This document shows positions 35,823-44,673 of a stretch of 64,000 nt of DNA, one piece after another; position 1 is the stretch's first letter; the number at the start of each line of letters is the position of its first letter. The notes beneath the pieces are model-generated. The model searched no databases, was not told the DNA's origin, and saw only the letters and a program-made list of their open reading frames with translations. Made by a program: the position numbers and the translations under genes. The DNA comes from Sneathiellales bacterium (GTDB lineage Bacteria > Pseudomonadota > Alphaproteobacteria > JANQFL01): contig JANQFL010000009.1 of the NCBI GenBank assembly GCA_028277845.1, forward strand, positions 62,001 to 126,000, in the 5' to 3' direction.

Positions 35823-36854
35823 ATGAACGAAGCAGCCCTTCTCGCCAAGAAGGTCACGGCCAAGGATTACGCCTCCGACCAGGAGGTGCGCTGGTGCCCC
35901 GGTTGCGGCGACTATGCCATCGTGCGGGCGGTGCAGCGCACCCTGGCCGAACTCGATGCGCCGATGGACGAAACCGTGTTCGTCTCGGGCATCGGCTGCG
36001 CCTCGCGCTTTCCCTATTACATGGCGACCTACGGTTTCCACACCATTCACGGCCGCGCGCCGGCCATCGCCTCGGGCCTGAAACTGGCCAAGCCCGACCT
36101 GGACGTCTGGGTCATCTCGGGCGACGGCGACGCGCTCAGCATCGGCGGCAACCATCTGATGCATCTGCTGCGCCGCAACGTGGACTTGCAGTTCCTGCTG
36201 TTCAACAACGAGATCTACGGCCTGACCAAGGGACAGGCATCACCGACATCCCGCGTCGGCACCCGGTCGCCGTCGACGCCCTTGGGTTCCGTGGACCGGC
36301 CGATCTCGGCCACCCAGTTCGCCCTGGGCGCCGGCGCCCGCTTCGTCGCCCGCGGCGTCGACACCGATCAAAAACGTCTGCCCGACATCCTCAAGCGAGC
36401 CCATGCCCACAAGGGCACGTCGTTCGTCGAGATCTATCAGAATTGCATCGTCTACAACGACGGCGTGTTCGGCACCTTCACCGACAAGCCGGTGGCCGAC
36501 GACAGCCAGCTGCGCCTCGCCCACGGCGAGCCGATGATCTTCGGCAAGGAGCGGGACAAGGGCATCCGGCTCGATACCGACACCCTGAGCCTCGAGGTCG
36601 TGACCATCGGCGAGAACGGCGTGACCGAGGACGACATCCTGGTGCACGACGAAACCAACCGCACGGTGGCCACGCTGCTGGCGGCCATGGAACCGCCGAC
36701 ACTGCCGGTGGCGCTCGGCGTGCTCTACTGCGACCCCGCGCTGTCGTACGAAGCGGCGGTGCGGGACCAGATGACGGCCGCCAGGCAAAGCGGCAAGGCC
36801 GCCGATCTCAACGCCCTGCTGCGCTCGGGCCATACCTGGACGGTCGAGGGGTAG
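35823..36854 (+). CDS. korB: 2-oxoacid:ferredoxin oxidoreductase, beta subunit (KorB-like)
   Basis: 343-residue TPP-binding beta subunit. Cys pairs that bind the single [4Fe-4S] cluster are in VRWCPGCGDYA and GIGCASRFPYY; a third Cys lies in IYQNCIVYND. The TPP/Mg motif is ISGDGDALSIGGNHLMH followed by LFNNEIYGLTKGQ. ATG 35823 overlaps korA by spacing of one base, so they are coupled. The complex would use ferredoxin, bypassing or replacing the 2-oxoglutarate dehydrogenase step. Confidence 0.93.
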   Translation: MNEAALLAKKVTAKDYASDQEVRWCPGCGDYAIVRAVQRTLAELDAPMDETVFVSGIGCASRFPYYMATYGFHTIHGRAPAIASGLKLAKPDLDVWVISGDGDALSIGGNHLMHLLRRNVDLQFLLFNNEIYGLTKGQASPTSRVGTRSPSTPLGSVDRPISATQFALGAGARFVARGVDTDQKRLPDILKRAHAHKGTSFVEIYQNCIVYNDGVFGTFTDKPVADDSQLRLAHGEPMIFGKERDKGIRLDTDTLSLEVVTIGENGVTEDDILVHDETNRTVATLLAAMEPPTLPVALGVLYCDPALSYEAAVRDQMTAARQSGKAADLNALLRSGHTWTVEG

Positions 36855-36871
36855 AGCGGACCTGCGCCGGC

Positions 36872-36911
36872 GGCCCGCCTTCGGGCACCAGTGTGGCGGG
36901 TCGTCGTTTTT
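36872..36911 (+). terminator. terminator after korAB
   Basis: GGCCCGCC (36872-36879) pairs with GGCGGGTC (36895-36902), 8 bp with one G-T pair, followed by TTTTT at 36907-36911. It lies 17 bases after the korB stop. Confidence 0.6.
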
Positions 36912-37000
36912 CGGATTGCCGGCACCCTGGCCCGGTGTTGACAGAAAACCGGAAGCACACTTTGCTGTCAGTACAGGGAGCGTCGCTCGTAAAGAAAGCG

Positions 37001-37600
37001 ATGCCTGATTTGGAGAACGCGGCGCCGATATCCTCGGATTGGAAACCGGGCCAGCCGTTGCGGCTGGAGACCGAGAACTATGTCCTGCGGTCGTTGACGA
37101 TGGACGATCTGGGCGAACGGTACCAAAGCTGGGCGGACGATGCCGAACTGATGCGCCATTTCGGCAGCGGCGACATGTCGGTGCGCCGCATGCGCAAGCG
37201 GCTGCCCGCCTATAACAACCGGGACGCCTTCCATCTCGGCATATTCTGCAAACGCACCGGCCGGTTCATCGGCTACTATTTTGTCTACGTCACCTTGACC
37301 TGGGGTTTGGCCCGCACGTCCGTCCTGATCGGCGACCGGGACTATTGGGGCACGGGCGCCGTTCTCGAAACCCGTGCCGCGTTGCTCGATTTCCTCTTCG
37401 ATACCGTTGACCTCGAGCGGGTCTGGGGCAGGGTCAACGCGCAAAACACGCCCGCCGTCTTCAACTACAAGGCACACGGTTTCCAGGTCGAGGGCGTGCT
37501 GCGCGATGCCTATATGTTGGCGGACGGCACCAGGACCGACCAGGTCGTCTTCGGCCTCATGCGCGAGGAGTGGCACGAACAAAGGGCGCGCGGCGCATGA
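37001..37600 (+). CDS. GNAT family N-acetyltransferase
   Basis: 199-residue acetyltransferase of the RimJ/RimL-like group. N-terminal LRSLTMDDLGERYQSWADD, then VLIGDRDYWGTGAVLETRAALL (acetyl-CoA loop is of the GxGAxxE type) and WGRVNAQNTPAVFNYKAHGFQVEG, which is the RimL hallmark region. ATG 37001 is chosen; upstream in-frame sequence overlaps korB in another reading and is not family-like. Its 3' end overlaps the convergent gene at 37557 by 44 bases. Substrate (amine of a sugar, peptide or small molecule) is unknown. Confidence 0.85.
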   Translation: MPDLENAAPISSDWKPGQPLRLETENYVLRSLTMDDLGERYQSWADDAELMRHFGSGDMSVRRMRKRLPAYNNRDAFHLGIFCKRTGRFIGYYFVYVTLTWGLARTSVLIGDRDYWGTGAVLETRAALLDFLFDTVDLERVWGRVNAQNTPAVFNYKAHGFQVEGVLRDAYMLADGTRTDQVVFGLMREEWHEQRARGA

Positions 37601-38759
37601 TGGCGTCGGTTTGACGCGCGATCGTTTTTGTCTTCGTTTTCAGCCCCTGTTCGATCAACCGATGAAAGCGTTTGTCGCGGAACCAGTGCGCGTGCTGCAC
37701 CGCCATCGGCAGGAAGCCGCGGCTGATTTTATGGGGCCCGCCCGAGCCCCCGTGAATATGCGCGATACCATGTCGGATGGCGTAGTCGATGGCCTGATAG
37801 TAGACCGCTTCGAAGTGGAGAAATTTGATTTCCTCGGAACATCCCCAATACCGGGCGTACAACGTGTCGCCGTCCCGGACAAGCAGGGTGCCGCCGACAT
37901 GATCCGCGCCGCGCCGGGCGAGGATAAGGTGCAGCCGGTCGGCCAAACGGGCGCGCAGGTCGTGGAAGAATTCCGGGCGTAGCAGCAGCTTGGCGCCGTA
38001 TCTCCGATTGGTGGACCGGTAGAAGGGATAGAACCGGTCCATGTGTCCTGCCTCCAGGGACCCGCCCGTGACATGATCGAATGCGATCCCCTGCCCGGTG
38101 ATCTCCGCCCGTTCGCGGAGAATGGTGTTGCGCCGTTTGGCGCGCAGGGTTCGCACGAAGGCGTCGAACGAGTCGTATCCGTCGTTGCTCCAAAGCAACT
38201 GGATGTCCGGATCGGCGATCGCGCCCAATTGTTCAAGCGCCTCCACTTCGGCCTTTGACGCGTAGTTGACATGCACCGACGACAGGGTGTTGCGCTCCGC
38301 AAATCCCGAAGCCGCGGCAAACAGGATTTTCAGTAGGGTCGCCTTGTCCGTATCCGGACCTGTGAGAAGCCTGGGACCGCCGATGGGAGTCAGCGGCACC
38401 TCGAACTGGAGTTTCGGATAGTAGGCCCCCGGGAAATCCGCGTGGTGTCTGTCCCAGCCCTTGTCGGTGCCGTACTCCCCTTCCGAATGCTCCTTCACGT
38501 AGGCGGGGGCGACCGCCGCCACGGTGCCGTCGGGCTCTTCAATGACGAAGTGACACGGCGCGTAACCCGTTTCCGGACCGACCGAACGGCTGTCTTCGAG
38601 CGCGGACAGATAGGCATGGGTGACGAATACGTTGCCGTGCGCGGCGCAGCGGTCCCACTCTTGTGGACCGACGTCCGCCATGCGCCTGGCGACACGGACC
38701 CGGTAATGGGGTTTCCGCGATGAATCGGCGGGTCGCGTGCCGGCCGGGCGCTTGCCCAT
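37557..38759 (-). CDS. COG3146/DUF482-type acyltransferase (GNAT-like, FemAB-related)
   Basis: About 400-residue protein that resembles the COG3146 family: a first half with HGNVFVTHAYLSALEDS and a second GNAT-like half with GGTLLVRDGDTLYARYWGC and HGIAHIHGGSGGPHKISRGF. Family members are thought to aminoacylate or acylate peptide-like substrates; none is firmly assigned. I take ATG 38759; a TTG at 38789 in frame would add 10 residues. It is divergent from the CphA-like gene (212-base gap) and its 3' end overlaps the GNAT gene. Confidence 0.8.
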   Translation of the reverse strand: MGKRPAGTRPADSSRKPHYRVRVARRMADVGPQEWDRCAAHGNVFVTHAYLSALEDSRSVGPETGYAPCHFVIEEPDGTVAAVAPAYVKEHSEGEYGTDKGWDRHHADFPGAYYPKLQFEVPLTPIGGPRLLTGPDTDKATLLKILFAAASGFAERNTLSSVHVNYASKAEVEALEQLGAIADPDIQLLWSNDGYDSFDAFVRTLRAKRRNTILRERAEITGQGIAFDHVTGGSLEAGHMDRFYPFYRSTNRRYGAKLLLRPEFFHDLRARLADRLHLILARRGADHVGGTLLVRDGDTLYARYWGCSEEIKFLHFEAVYYQAIDYAIRHGIAHIHGGSGGPHKISRGFLPMAVQHAHWFRDKRFHRLIEQGLKTKTKTIARQTDAIMRRAPFVRATPRA

Positions 38760-38971
38760 CACCGCGCCGTCCGCATCCAGGTGTTGCAAAAACGCTTATC
38801 CATGCCCTTGATAACCTGCTTTACTGCATGTGCCATGGAACCACGCGATAAATCCAGACCGAGTGGCCCGGAGATGTCAATCACTTGCCCGCCGGCAACG
38901 GAAATTAAAGGTCCCGGCCGCCGTTCTCGGTCTCCCGCCATCCGTGTTCTTTTGAGCCGCCGACCGTCCTC
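38760..38971. promoter_or_regulatory. divergent promoter region between COG3146-type and CphA-like genes
   Basis: 212 bases shared by two divergent genes; it must hold both promoters. No obvious operator or -35/-10 pair stands out. Confidence 0.35.
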
Positions 38972-41401
38972 ATGAAGATCGTTGCGACAAGAAGCATGCA
39001 GGGGGCCAGCGTCCTGGCGCCGTGCCCCATCGTCTACCTGCGTGTCGACGTGTCGGAGACGGGGGGGCGAACGACCGCCGAATTGGGCGGCGACTTCATT
39101 GAACGCCTTGTTCGCCTGCTGCCCGGCCTGACCCGGGGGACGAACAGTTTCCGGGAACAACAGACGTTCGCACACATGCTGATGTCGGAAAGCGGCGCGC
39201 CGTTGGGGTTGCTGGCCGCGCGCATTGCCGTCGAGCTCCAGCAACTGGCCGGTTCGCAGGTCCGCCTCGGCAGCATGATGAGCCAGGAAGGCGCCGGCAG
39301 CCAGGAACTCTATTTCGAATTCGAGGATGAAAGGATCGGCAGGGCGGCCGGTGAATTTGCCGTCCGCGTCATAAATTCGCTCCGGCCCGAACCGGCGGAC
39401 GGCGGTGATCCGGCCGATACCGTGGACGATCTTTCCGCCGAACTCGCCACCTTCCGGGACTGGGCACGGCAACACACCATGCTGCCCGGCACCGTGCTCC
39501 TGGTACGGGAGGCGCGCCGGCGCAACATCCCCTGGATCCGGCTTGACCATCAAACCGACAACATCATGCTGGGGCAAGGCCGCTGGCGCCGGCTGGTCGC
39601 CGGAAACCTGCCGGATACGAATTCGTCCGTCGGCGTGCAACTCGCCTTGGGCGAACTCGGGCCGGGACGGTATCTCAGGGACGTCAATCTTCCGGCGTCG
39701 CGGCGCGTGCCGGTCACCGATGTGGACGAGGCCATCCGGATTGCCGGAGACTGGGACTACCCGGTTGCCTTGCTGGCGGGCCGCCGCGGCGGTGTCAGCC
39801 AATTCGGCGAAGCCTTGGACACGGCGGATGACATCCGCGCTGCCTGGCAAACCGGCGGCCCGCAATCGAAACACCGGATTCTGTGCCAGTGGGCCGCCGG
39901 GCGGCGTCATGCCGTCCTGGTCGTCGGCAATGAAGTGGTGGCCGCGTCCGGACGGGAAGCCGCCGGGGAGGCGTCATGGCATCCCGACAATCTATCGGCG
40001 TGCGTGCGGGCGGCCGCGGTTCTCGGCTTGCCGGTCGCGGAGGTGGGGTTTGTCACGGCCGATCCCGCCATGTCGTGGCAACACCGGCCGGCATTGATCA
40101 GCGATGTCAATCCGTCGCCCGATCTCGCCTGGTTCCAGTCCCGCGACGCATCGGTCAACATTGCCGGCGCCGTGCTGGACACCATGTTTGCCGGCAATCC
40201 GACCGGCCGTGTCCCGGTCGCCGCCGTGACCGGGACAAACGGCAAATCGACGACCACGCGCATGCTCGCGCATATCCTGTCGGTTGACGGCCGCGTGGCC
40301 GGATATGCGACGACCAACGGGGCCTACATCGGCGAACAACGCATCGTTCCGCTGGATGTCGCCGGCCGGTCCGGTGCCTGGGCGGTGCTGCGCGATCCAC
40401 GGACCGAAGTGGCGGTGCTGGAGACGGCCCGCGGCGGCCTCGCCAGGCACGGCGCCGGCATCGATCTTTGCGACGTGAGTGCCGTCACCAATGTGACCGA
40501 CGATCATCTTGGCGCCGACGGCATCGAAACCATCGAGGGACTCGCCCGGGTCAAACGGATCGTGCCGGACCTGACGCGCGGCACGGCCGTTCTCAATGCC
40601 GACGACGCCCGGTGCCTGGCCATGGCCGAGGCGACGCCGGCAAAACGGGTTTGCCTGGTTTCGCTCGACCCGGACAACACGGCGGTGCGCGCGCATCTGG
40701 ACGAAAGGGGCTGTGTGGTCGTGCTCGAACCGGACCCGCAGGGCGGGGTGATCGTCCTTTATGAAAACGGCCGACGGCAAGAGCTCATGCCGGCGCGGAA
40801 CATTCCCGCCACCATGAACGGCAAGGCGGTGCACAATGTGCAGAACGCGATGTTCGCCGCCGGCATGGCGCGCGGACTGGGCGTGCCGGCCGACGTCATT
40901 CGCGGGGCCTTGTCCACATTCGCCAATACCCGGGAGATGTCGCCCGGGCGGCTCAATATTGTCCAAACACCGGGCGGCGTGACCGTCGTCATCGACTATG
41001 CGCACAACCCGGAAAGCATGGCCGTGACCTGTGACGCGGTCGACTCGATCGACGCCCGGGGCCATCGGATTTGCGTGGCCACCACCGTCGGGAACCGCCA
41101 CGCCGGACACATCGGCCGTGCCGCGCGCATACTGGCCGGTCGCTTCGACCGGTATGTTTGCGGCCGCGACGATACGTTCGGAGACCACTTCGACACATCA
41201 CGCGGGTTTCCCGCCGAACAGCTTCCCGCGCGCGTGGCCGAGGCCCTGGTGGAGCACGGTGTCGCCGAATCGGCCATCGAAATCTCCGAGGGATTTCACG
41301 ATGCCGTCGACCGCGGGCTGGGTTTGGCGCAGTCAGGCGATCTTGTGCTGATATTGACGGACGATTACGAGTGGTGTTGGGACCGGGTGCAGGAAAGCTG
41401 A
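38972..41401 (+). CDS. cyanophycin-synthetase-like protein with decayed ATP-grasp domain and intact Mur ligase domain
   Basis: 809 residues, shorter than usual CphA (about 870-900). N-terminal CphA domain (1 to about 135, ending LQQLAGSQVRLG and EDERIGRAAGEFAVR) is well kept. The ATP-grasp domain (about 150-400) is damaged: the Lys-Pro of the ATP site reads PVALLAGRRGG, the VERFV-like segment reads LCQWAAG, the metal Glu/Asn region reads ISDVNPSPD, and some 80 residues are absent. The Mur ligase half (415-805) is intact: P-loop GTNGKSTTTRML, ETARGGLARH, VTNVTDDHLGA and IDYAHNPES. So it probably still couples ATP to one amide ligation but cannot do both CphA steps. Substrate unknown. Confidence 0.85.
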   Translation: MKIVATRSMQGASVLAPCPIVYLRVDVSETGGRTTAELGGDFIERLVRLLPGLTRGTNSFREQQTFAHMLMSESGAPLGLLAARIAVELQQLAGSQVRLGSMMSQEGAGSQELYFEFEDERIGRAAGEFAVRVINSLRPEPADGGDPADTVDDLSAELATFRDWARQHTMLPGTVLLVREARRRNIPWIRLDHQTDNIMLGQGRWRRLVAGNLPDTNSSVGVQLALGELGPGRYLRDVNLPASRRVPVTDVDEAIRIAGDWDYPVALLAGRRGGVSQFGEALDTADDIRAAWQTGGPQSKHRILCQWAAGRRHAVLVVGNEVVAASGREAAGEASWHPDNLSACVRAAAVLGLPVAEVGFVTADPAMSWQHRPALISDVNPSPDLAWFQSRDASVNIAGAVLDTMFAGNPTGRVPVAAVTGTNGKSTTTRMLAHILSVDGRVAGYATTNGAYIGEQRIVPLDVAGRSGAWAVLRDPRTEVAVLETARGGLARHGAGIDLCDVSAVTNVTDDHLGADGIETIEGLARVKRIVPDLTRGTAVLNADDARCLAMAEATPAKRVCLVSLDPDNTAVRAHLDERGCVVVLEPDPQGGVIVLYENGRRQELMPARNIPATMNGKAVHNVQNAMFAAGMARGLGVPADVIRGALSTFANTREMSPGRLNIVQTPGGVTVVIDYAHNPESMAVTCDAVDSIDARGHRICVATTVGNRHAGHIGRAARILAGRFDRYVCGRDDTFGDHFDTSRGFPAEQLPARVAEALVEHGVAESAIEISEGFHDAVDRGLGLAQSGDLVLILTDDYEWCWDRVQES

Positions 41402-41534
41402 TCCAGCTTGCAACGCACTAACGAAATACTAAATCTTGTGCTGTATATATTTGAACTCGCAAATTGACGGCCACTTACGATAGACTCGCAAGCAGGTCGT
41501 CGGGACCCATAACAAACAAGCAAGCAGGCAAGAC

Positions 41535-42014
41535 GTGTTTTTCAGCGCCAAGACCGTGGAGCAGGTGGCTGCTCTCCCGTTCGTGCCCGCCGGCGACGGC
41601 TTCGAGCTGTTGCTGGTGACGTCGCGCCGGCGCGGCCGCTGGATCGTCCCGAAGGGGTGGCCCGTCAAGGACAAGCCGCTGCACGAATCGGCGAAGCTGG
41701 AAGCGAAGGAAGAAGCCGGCGTGATCGGCACGGCACTCGATGAGCCGTTGGGCCAGTACACCTACCAAAAGCGCATGTCCAAGGGTTACGAGGTCCGTTG
41801 CCGGGTTTATGTCTATCCCATTCTTGTGACGCAGCACCGGGTCAGATGGCGCGAACGGACACAGCGTACACTGCGCTGGTGCCCGCTGCACGAGGCGGCC
41901 GAAATGGTCGACGACAACGAACTGGCCAAAGTCATCCGGGAGCTGATCGCGTCCGATTGCGCATTTCTCAGGGAGCGTTTCCCGTCGGAGTTGCGGGACC
42001 ACCAGGCCGCCTGA
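41535..42014 (+). CDS. NUDIX hydrolase
   Basis: 159-residue NUDIX protein resembling diphosphoinositol/Ap(n)A-type hydrolases. The NUDIX box is recognised from G of PKGWPVKDK through EEAGVIG; in the REUxEExGU core the Arg is replaced by Leu (KLEAKEEAG), the acidic residues are kept. A beta-strand layout around RGRWIVPKG is normal. It lies 134 bases after the CphA-like gene on the same strand and could be in one transcript with it. Confidence 0.85.
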   Translation: MFFSAKTVEQVAALPFVPAGDGFELLLVTSRRRGRWIVPKGWPVKDKPLHESAKLEAKEEAGVIGTALDEPLGQYTYQKRMSKGYEVRCRVYVYPILVTQHRVRWRERTQRTLRWCPLHEAAEMVDDNELAKVIRELIASDCAFLRERFPSELRDHQAA

Positions 42015-42141
42015 ATTAGAACCGTGCCAACGTTCGGCGAATGTAATATGAATGTAATATAAAGCCGGGGCTTGAATCAGTTCGGATGCGTAATTGCCCG
42101 CGCCAGTATGACGCGTCCTTGTTAAGGTAGCGTGACAAACC

Positions 42142-43626
42142 GTGTCCCTGACGAAGCGATCCCTCGACAAAGATCTCGAAAAAATCGTCCATGTGGAAGC
42201 CGCCGCGCGGCAGACGGCCAGCGGTGTCGTCTCCCACGGGCTGGCGTTCCTCTTTCTCGGCCTGTCCGCCCTGATTGCCGGAACCTTTTCCGGCATAACC
42301 GACTCGACCGCCCTGGTCATTTTCGCGGCCATCCTCGGCGGCTATATGGCCCTGAATATCGGCGCCAACGACGTGGCCAACAATGTCGGCCCGGCCGTCG
42401 GTTCGCGCGCCCTGACCATGATCGGCGCGTTGATCATCGCCGCCATTTTCGAAAGCGCCGGCGCCCTGATCGCCGGCGGCGACGTGGTCAAGACCATCTC
42501 GAAGGGCATCATAGATCCCTCGCTGGTGACCGACACGGATACCTTCGTCTGGGCCATGATGGCGGCGCTGATCTCGTCCGCCGTGTGGGTCAATCTGGCC
42601 ACGGTGATCGGCGCGCCGGTGTCGACCACCCATGCGGTCGTCGGCGGCGTGCTGGGCGCGGGTGTGGCGGCCGTCGGATTCCAGCTTGTGAACTGGGGCA
42701 CCATGGGCGCCATAGCCGCAAGCTGGGTCATTTCGCCGTTGCTGGGCGGCGCCATCGCCGCCTTGTTCCTGGCCTTCATCAAGATCAACCTGATCTATCA
42801 GGACGACAAGATCGCCGCCGCCCGGCGCTGGGTGCCGCTGCTCGTCGCCGTCATGGCGGCCGCCTTCGCCTGTTACCTGTCGATCAAGGGCTTCAAACGG
42901 GTGTGGAAGCCCGACGGTTTGACTGTCGCCATGATTGGCGCCGCCGCCTTCGTCTTCACCTGGCTCGTTCTGCGGCCGCTGATCCGGCGCCAGTCGGAAG
43001 GCATGGAGAACCGCAACCAGTCCCTGCGGATCCTGTTCCGCATTCCGTTGATTTGTTCGGCGGCGCTGCTGTCGTTCGCGCACGGTTCGAACGATGTCGC
43101 CAATGCCATCGGGCCGCTGGCGGCGATTTTGCACGCCGCGGAATCGGGCGACATCGCCGGCAAGGTCGCGGTACCGGTGTGGATCATGACCATCGGCGCC
43201 TTCGGCATCAGTCTCGGGCTATTCCTGTACGGTCCCAAGCTGATCCGCATGGTCGGCGTGCGCATCACCAAGATGAATCCCATGCGGGCCTATTGCGTGG
43301 CGCTTTCGTCCGCGATCACCGTGATCCTGGCGTCGTGGCTCGGCCTGCCGGTGTCGTCGACGCACATTGCCGTCGGCGCCGTGTTCGGGGTCGGCTTTTT
43401 CCGCGAATACTACACATCCCGCAGCAAGCGCCGCCGTGAAATGGTGCGCAAGCGCCGGCCGGAAAACGTCGACGGCGAGGTTGTCATCGGTCCGGAAGAA
43501 CTGCAAAGCCGCAAGCTGGTCCGGCGCGCCCACTTCATGACCATCGTCGCCGCCTGGTTGATCACCGTCCCGGCGACGGCCATTCTGTCGGCGGCGATCT
43601 ATTTAGGCCTGACCCTCATCCGCTAA
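42142..43626 (+). CDS. low-affinity inorganic phosphate transporter, PiT family
   Basis: 494-residue polytopic inner-membrane permease, phosphate:H+ symporter family. The two inverted PiT signatures GANDVANNVGPAVGSRALT and AHGSNDVANAIGPLAAI are clear, with about 10-11 hydrophobic helices and a cytosolic loop at about 420-460. GTG at 42142 starts it, with weak AAGG upstream; no ATG closer in. A NUDIX gene precedes it by 127 bases. No phoU-like gene adjoins. Confidence 0.92.
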   Translation: MSLTKRSLDKDLEKIVHVEAAARQTASGVVSHGLAFLFLGLSALIAGTFSGITDSTALVIFAAILGGYMALNIGANDVANNVGPAVGSRALTMIGALIIAAIFESAGALIAGGDVVKTISKGIIDPSLVTDTDTFVWAMMAALISSAVWVNLATVIGAPVSTTHAVVGGVLGAGVAAVGFQLVNWGTMGAIAASWVISPLLGGAIAALFLAFIKINLIYQDDKIAAARRWVPLLVAVMAAAFACYLSIKGFKRVWKPDGLTVAMIGAAAFVFTWLVLRPLIRRQSEGMENRNQSLRILFRIPLICSAALLSFAHGSNDVANAIGPLAAILHAAESGDIAGKVAVPVWIMTIGAFGISLGLFLYGPKLIRMVGVRITKMNPMRAYCVALSSAITVILASWLGLPVSSTHIAVGAVFGVGFFREYYTSRSKRRREMVRKRRPENVDGEVVIGPEELQSRKLVRRAHFMTIVAAWLITVPATAILSAAIYLGLTLIR

Positions 43627-43666
43627 TGCGGCTCGATGCAGGGCATCCGGGCGGCTCATCTTTACG

Positions 43667-43696
43667 TAGACATTTTCTCAAAAGAAATACTATGAT
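43667..43696 (+). promoter_or_regulatory. sigma70-like promoter upstream of the two membrane-protein genes
   Basis: TAGACA (43667-43672), 18-base spacer, TATGAT (43691-43696); five of six matches to each consensus. The leader then has an inverted repeat GAACCCCG/CGGGGTTC (43708-43737) before the start at 43756. Confidence 0.5.
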
Positions 43697-43755
43697 CGGT
43701 TGCGTTCGAACCCCGCGCGCGCCTTAGCCCGGGGTTCTGTCCGTAAGGGGGGAGA

Positions 43756-44616
43756 ATGGTCACGCCGGAACACAGCATGGGCGCGCCCACGGCCGAGTTT
43801 ACGATCGGCGGCGTACTGGGAAAATCGATAAGCCTCTATCTGCGCAATTTCATTCCGATGGCCATCATCGTCGTCGTGTCCACGGTCGTGACCTACGGAA
43901 TCGGTATCGCTTTATCCTATGCCATTTGGGTGTGGACGACCGGCAGCACGGACTTTCGAATTTCTACGGATGCGGTCAGTATTGAGAACTTTTACTGGTT
44001 GACGATGACCTCGGCGGCCGTGATCATGATCCTGGCCTCCATCCTTTCCTACGTCTACATGACCGCCGCGATGGTCAGCGGCGCGGTAGACGACCTGCGC
44101 GGCAACAAGGTGGCCCTCGGCCGCTGTCTGGCGAACGGGCTGAAGGTGCTGTTGCCGGCGACGGGGGTGAGCGTGGTCGTATGGCTGGCCGCCATCATCC
44201 CCTTGCTGATCGCCGCGGCGTCGATGTTCCTTTTCGTCGGCATTGTCGCGGTGCCTTTGACCGTGGCCGCCATGGCTGCCGTATTGTGGGTGGCGGTGCC
44301 GGTCGTGACCGTCGAACGCCGGGGCGTCTTCGGCAGTCTGTCCAGAGCCGGCGATTTGAGCCGGGGCTTGCGCTGGAAGATCTACGGCACCGTGCTCGTG
44401 GTTCTGGCGCTCGTTTTTGTGGTCTCCATAGTGTTCGGCGGCGTGTTCTCCGCGCTGACTTATGTAACGGGCAGCGTGGTGTTCGAATTTCTCAGTGTCT
44501 TCGTCAGCCTGTTGTTGATTGGATGGGCGGCGGCGACGTCGGCGGTGGGGTATTACGATCTGCGCATGGCCAAGGAAGGCGCCGACCTCGACGAAATCAT
44601 CACCGTATTCGACTAG
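43756..44616 (+). CDS. integral membrane protein, paralogue of the next gene
   Basis: 286-residue polytopic membrane protein with an N-terminal cytosolic start, TIGGVLGKSISLYLRNF amphipathic stretch, then about six hydrophobic helices. It ends SVGYYDLRMAKEGADLDEI, the same ending style as its downstream neighbour (VGYYQLRVAKEGADINQI), which shows tandem duplication. This resembles the DUF-type membrane domains near RDD/SpoIIM genes (glycerophosphodiester-phosphodiesterase membrane domain-like). Function unknown. ATG 43756 follows AAGGGGGGAGA. Confidence 0.8.
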   Translation: MVTPEHSMGAPTAEFTIGGVLGKSISLYLRNFIPMAIIVVVSTVVTYGIGIALSYAIWVWTTGSTDFRISTDAVSIENFYWLTMTSAAVIMILASILSYVYMTAAMVSGAVDDLRGNKVALGRCLANGLKVLLPATGVSVVVWLAAIIPLLIAAASMFLFVGIVAVPLTVAAMAAVLWVAVPVVTVERRGVFGSLSRAGDLSRGLRWKIYGTVLVVLALVFVVSIVFGGVFSALTYVTGSVVFEFLSVFVSLLLIGWAAATSAVGYYDLRMAKEGADLDEIITVFD

Positions 44617-44673
44617 ACGGCAATCCAGGAATGCACGCCTCGAAGGAGGCCATTTGTAAATGTGGGGGGGCAC

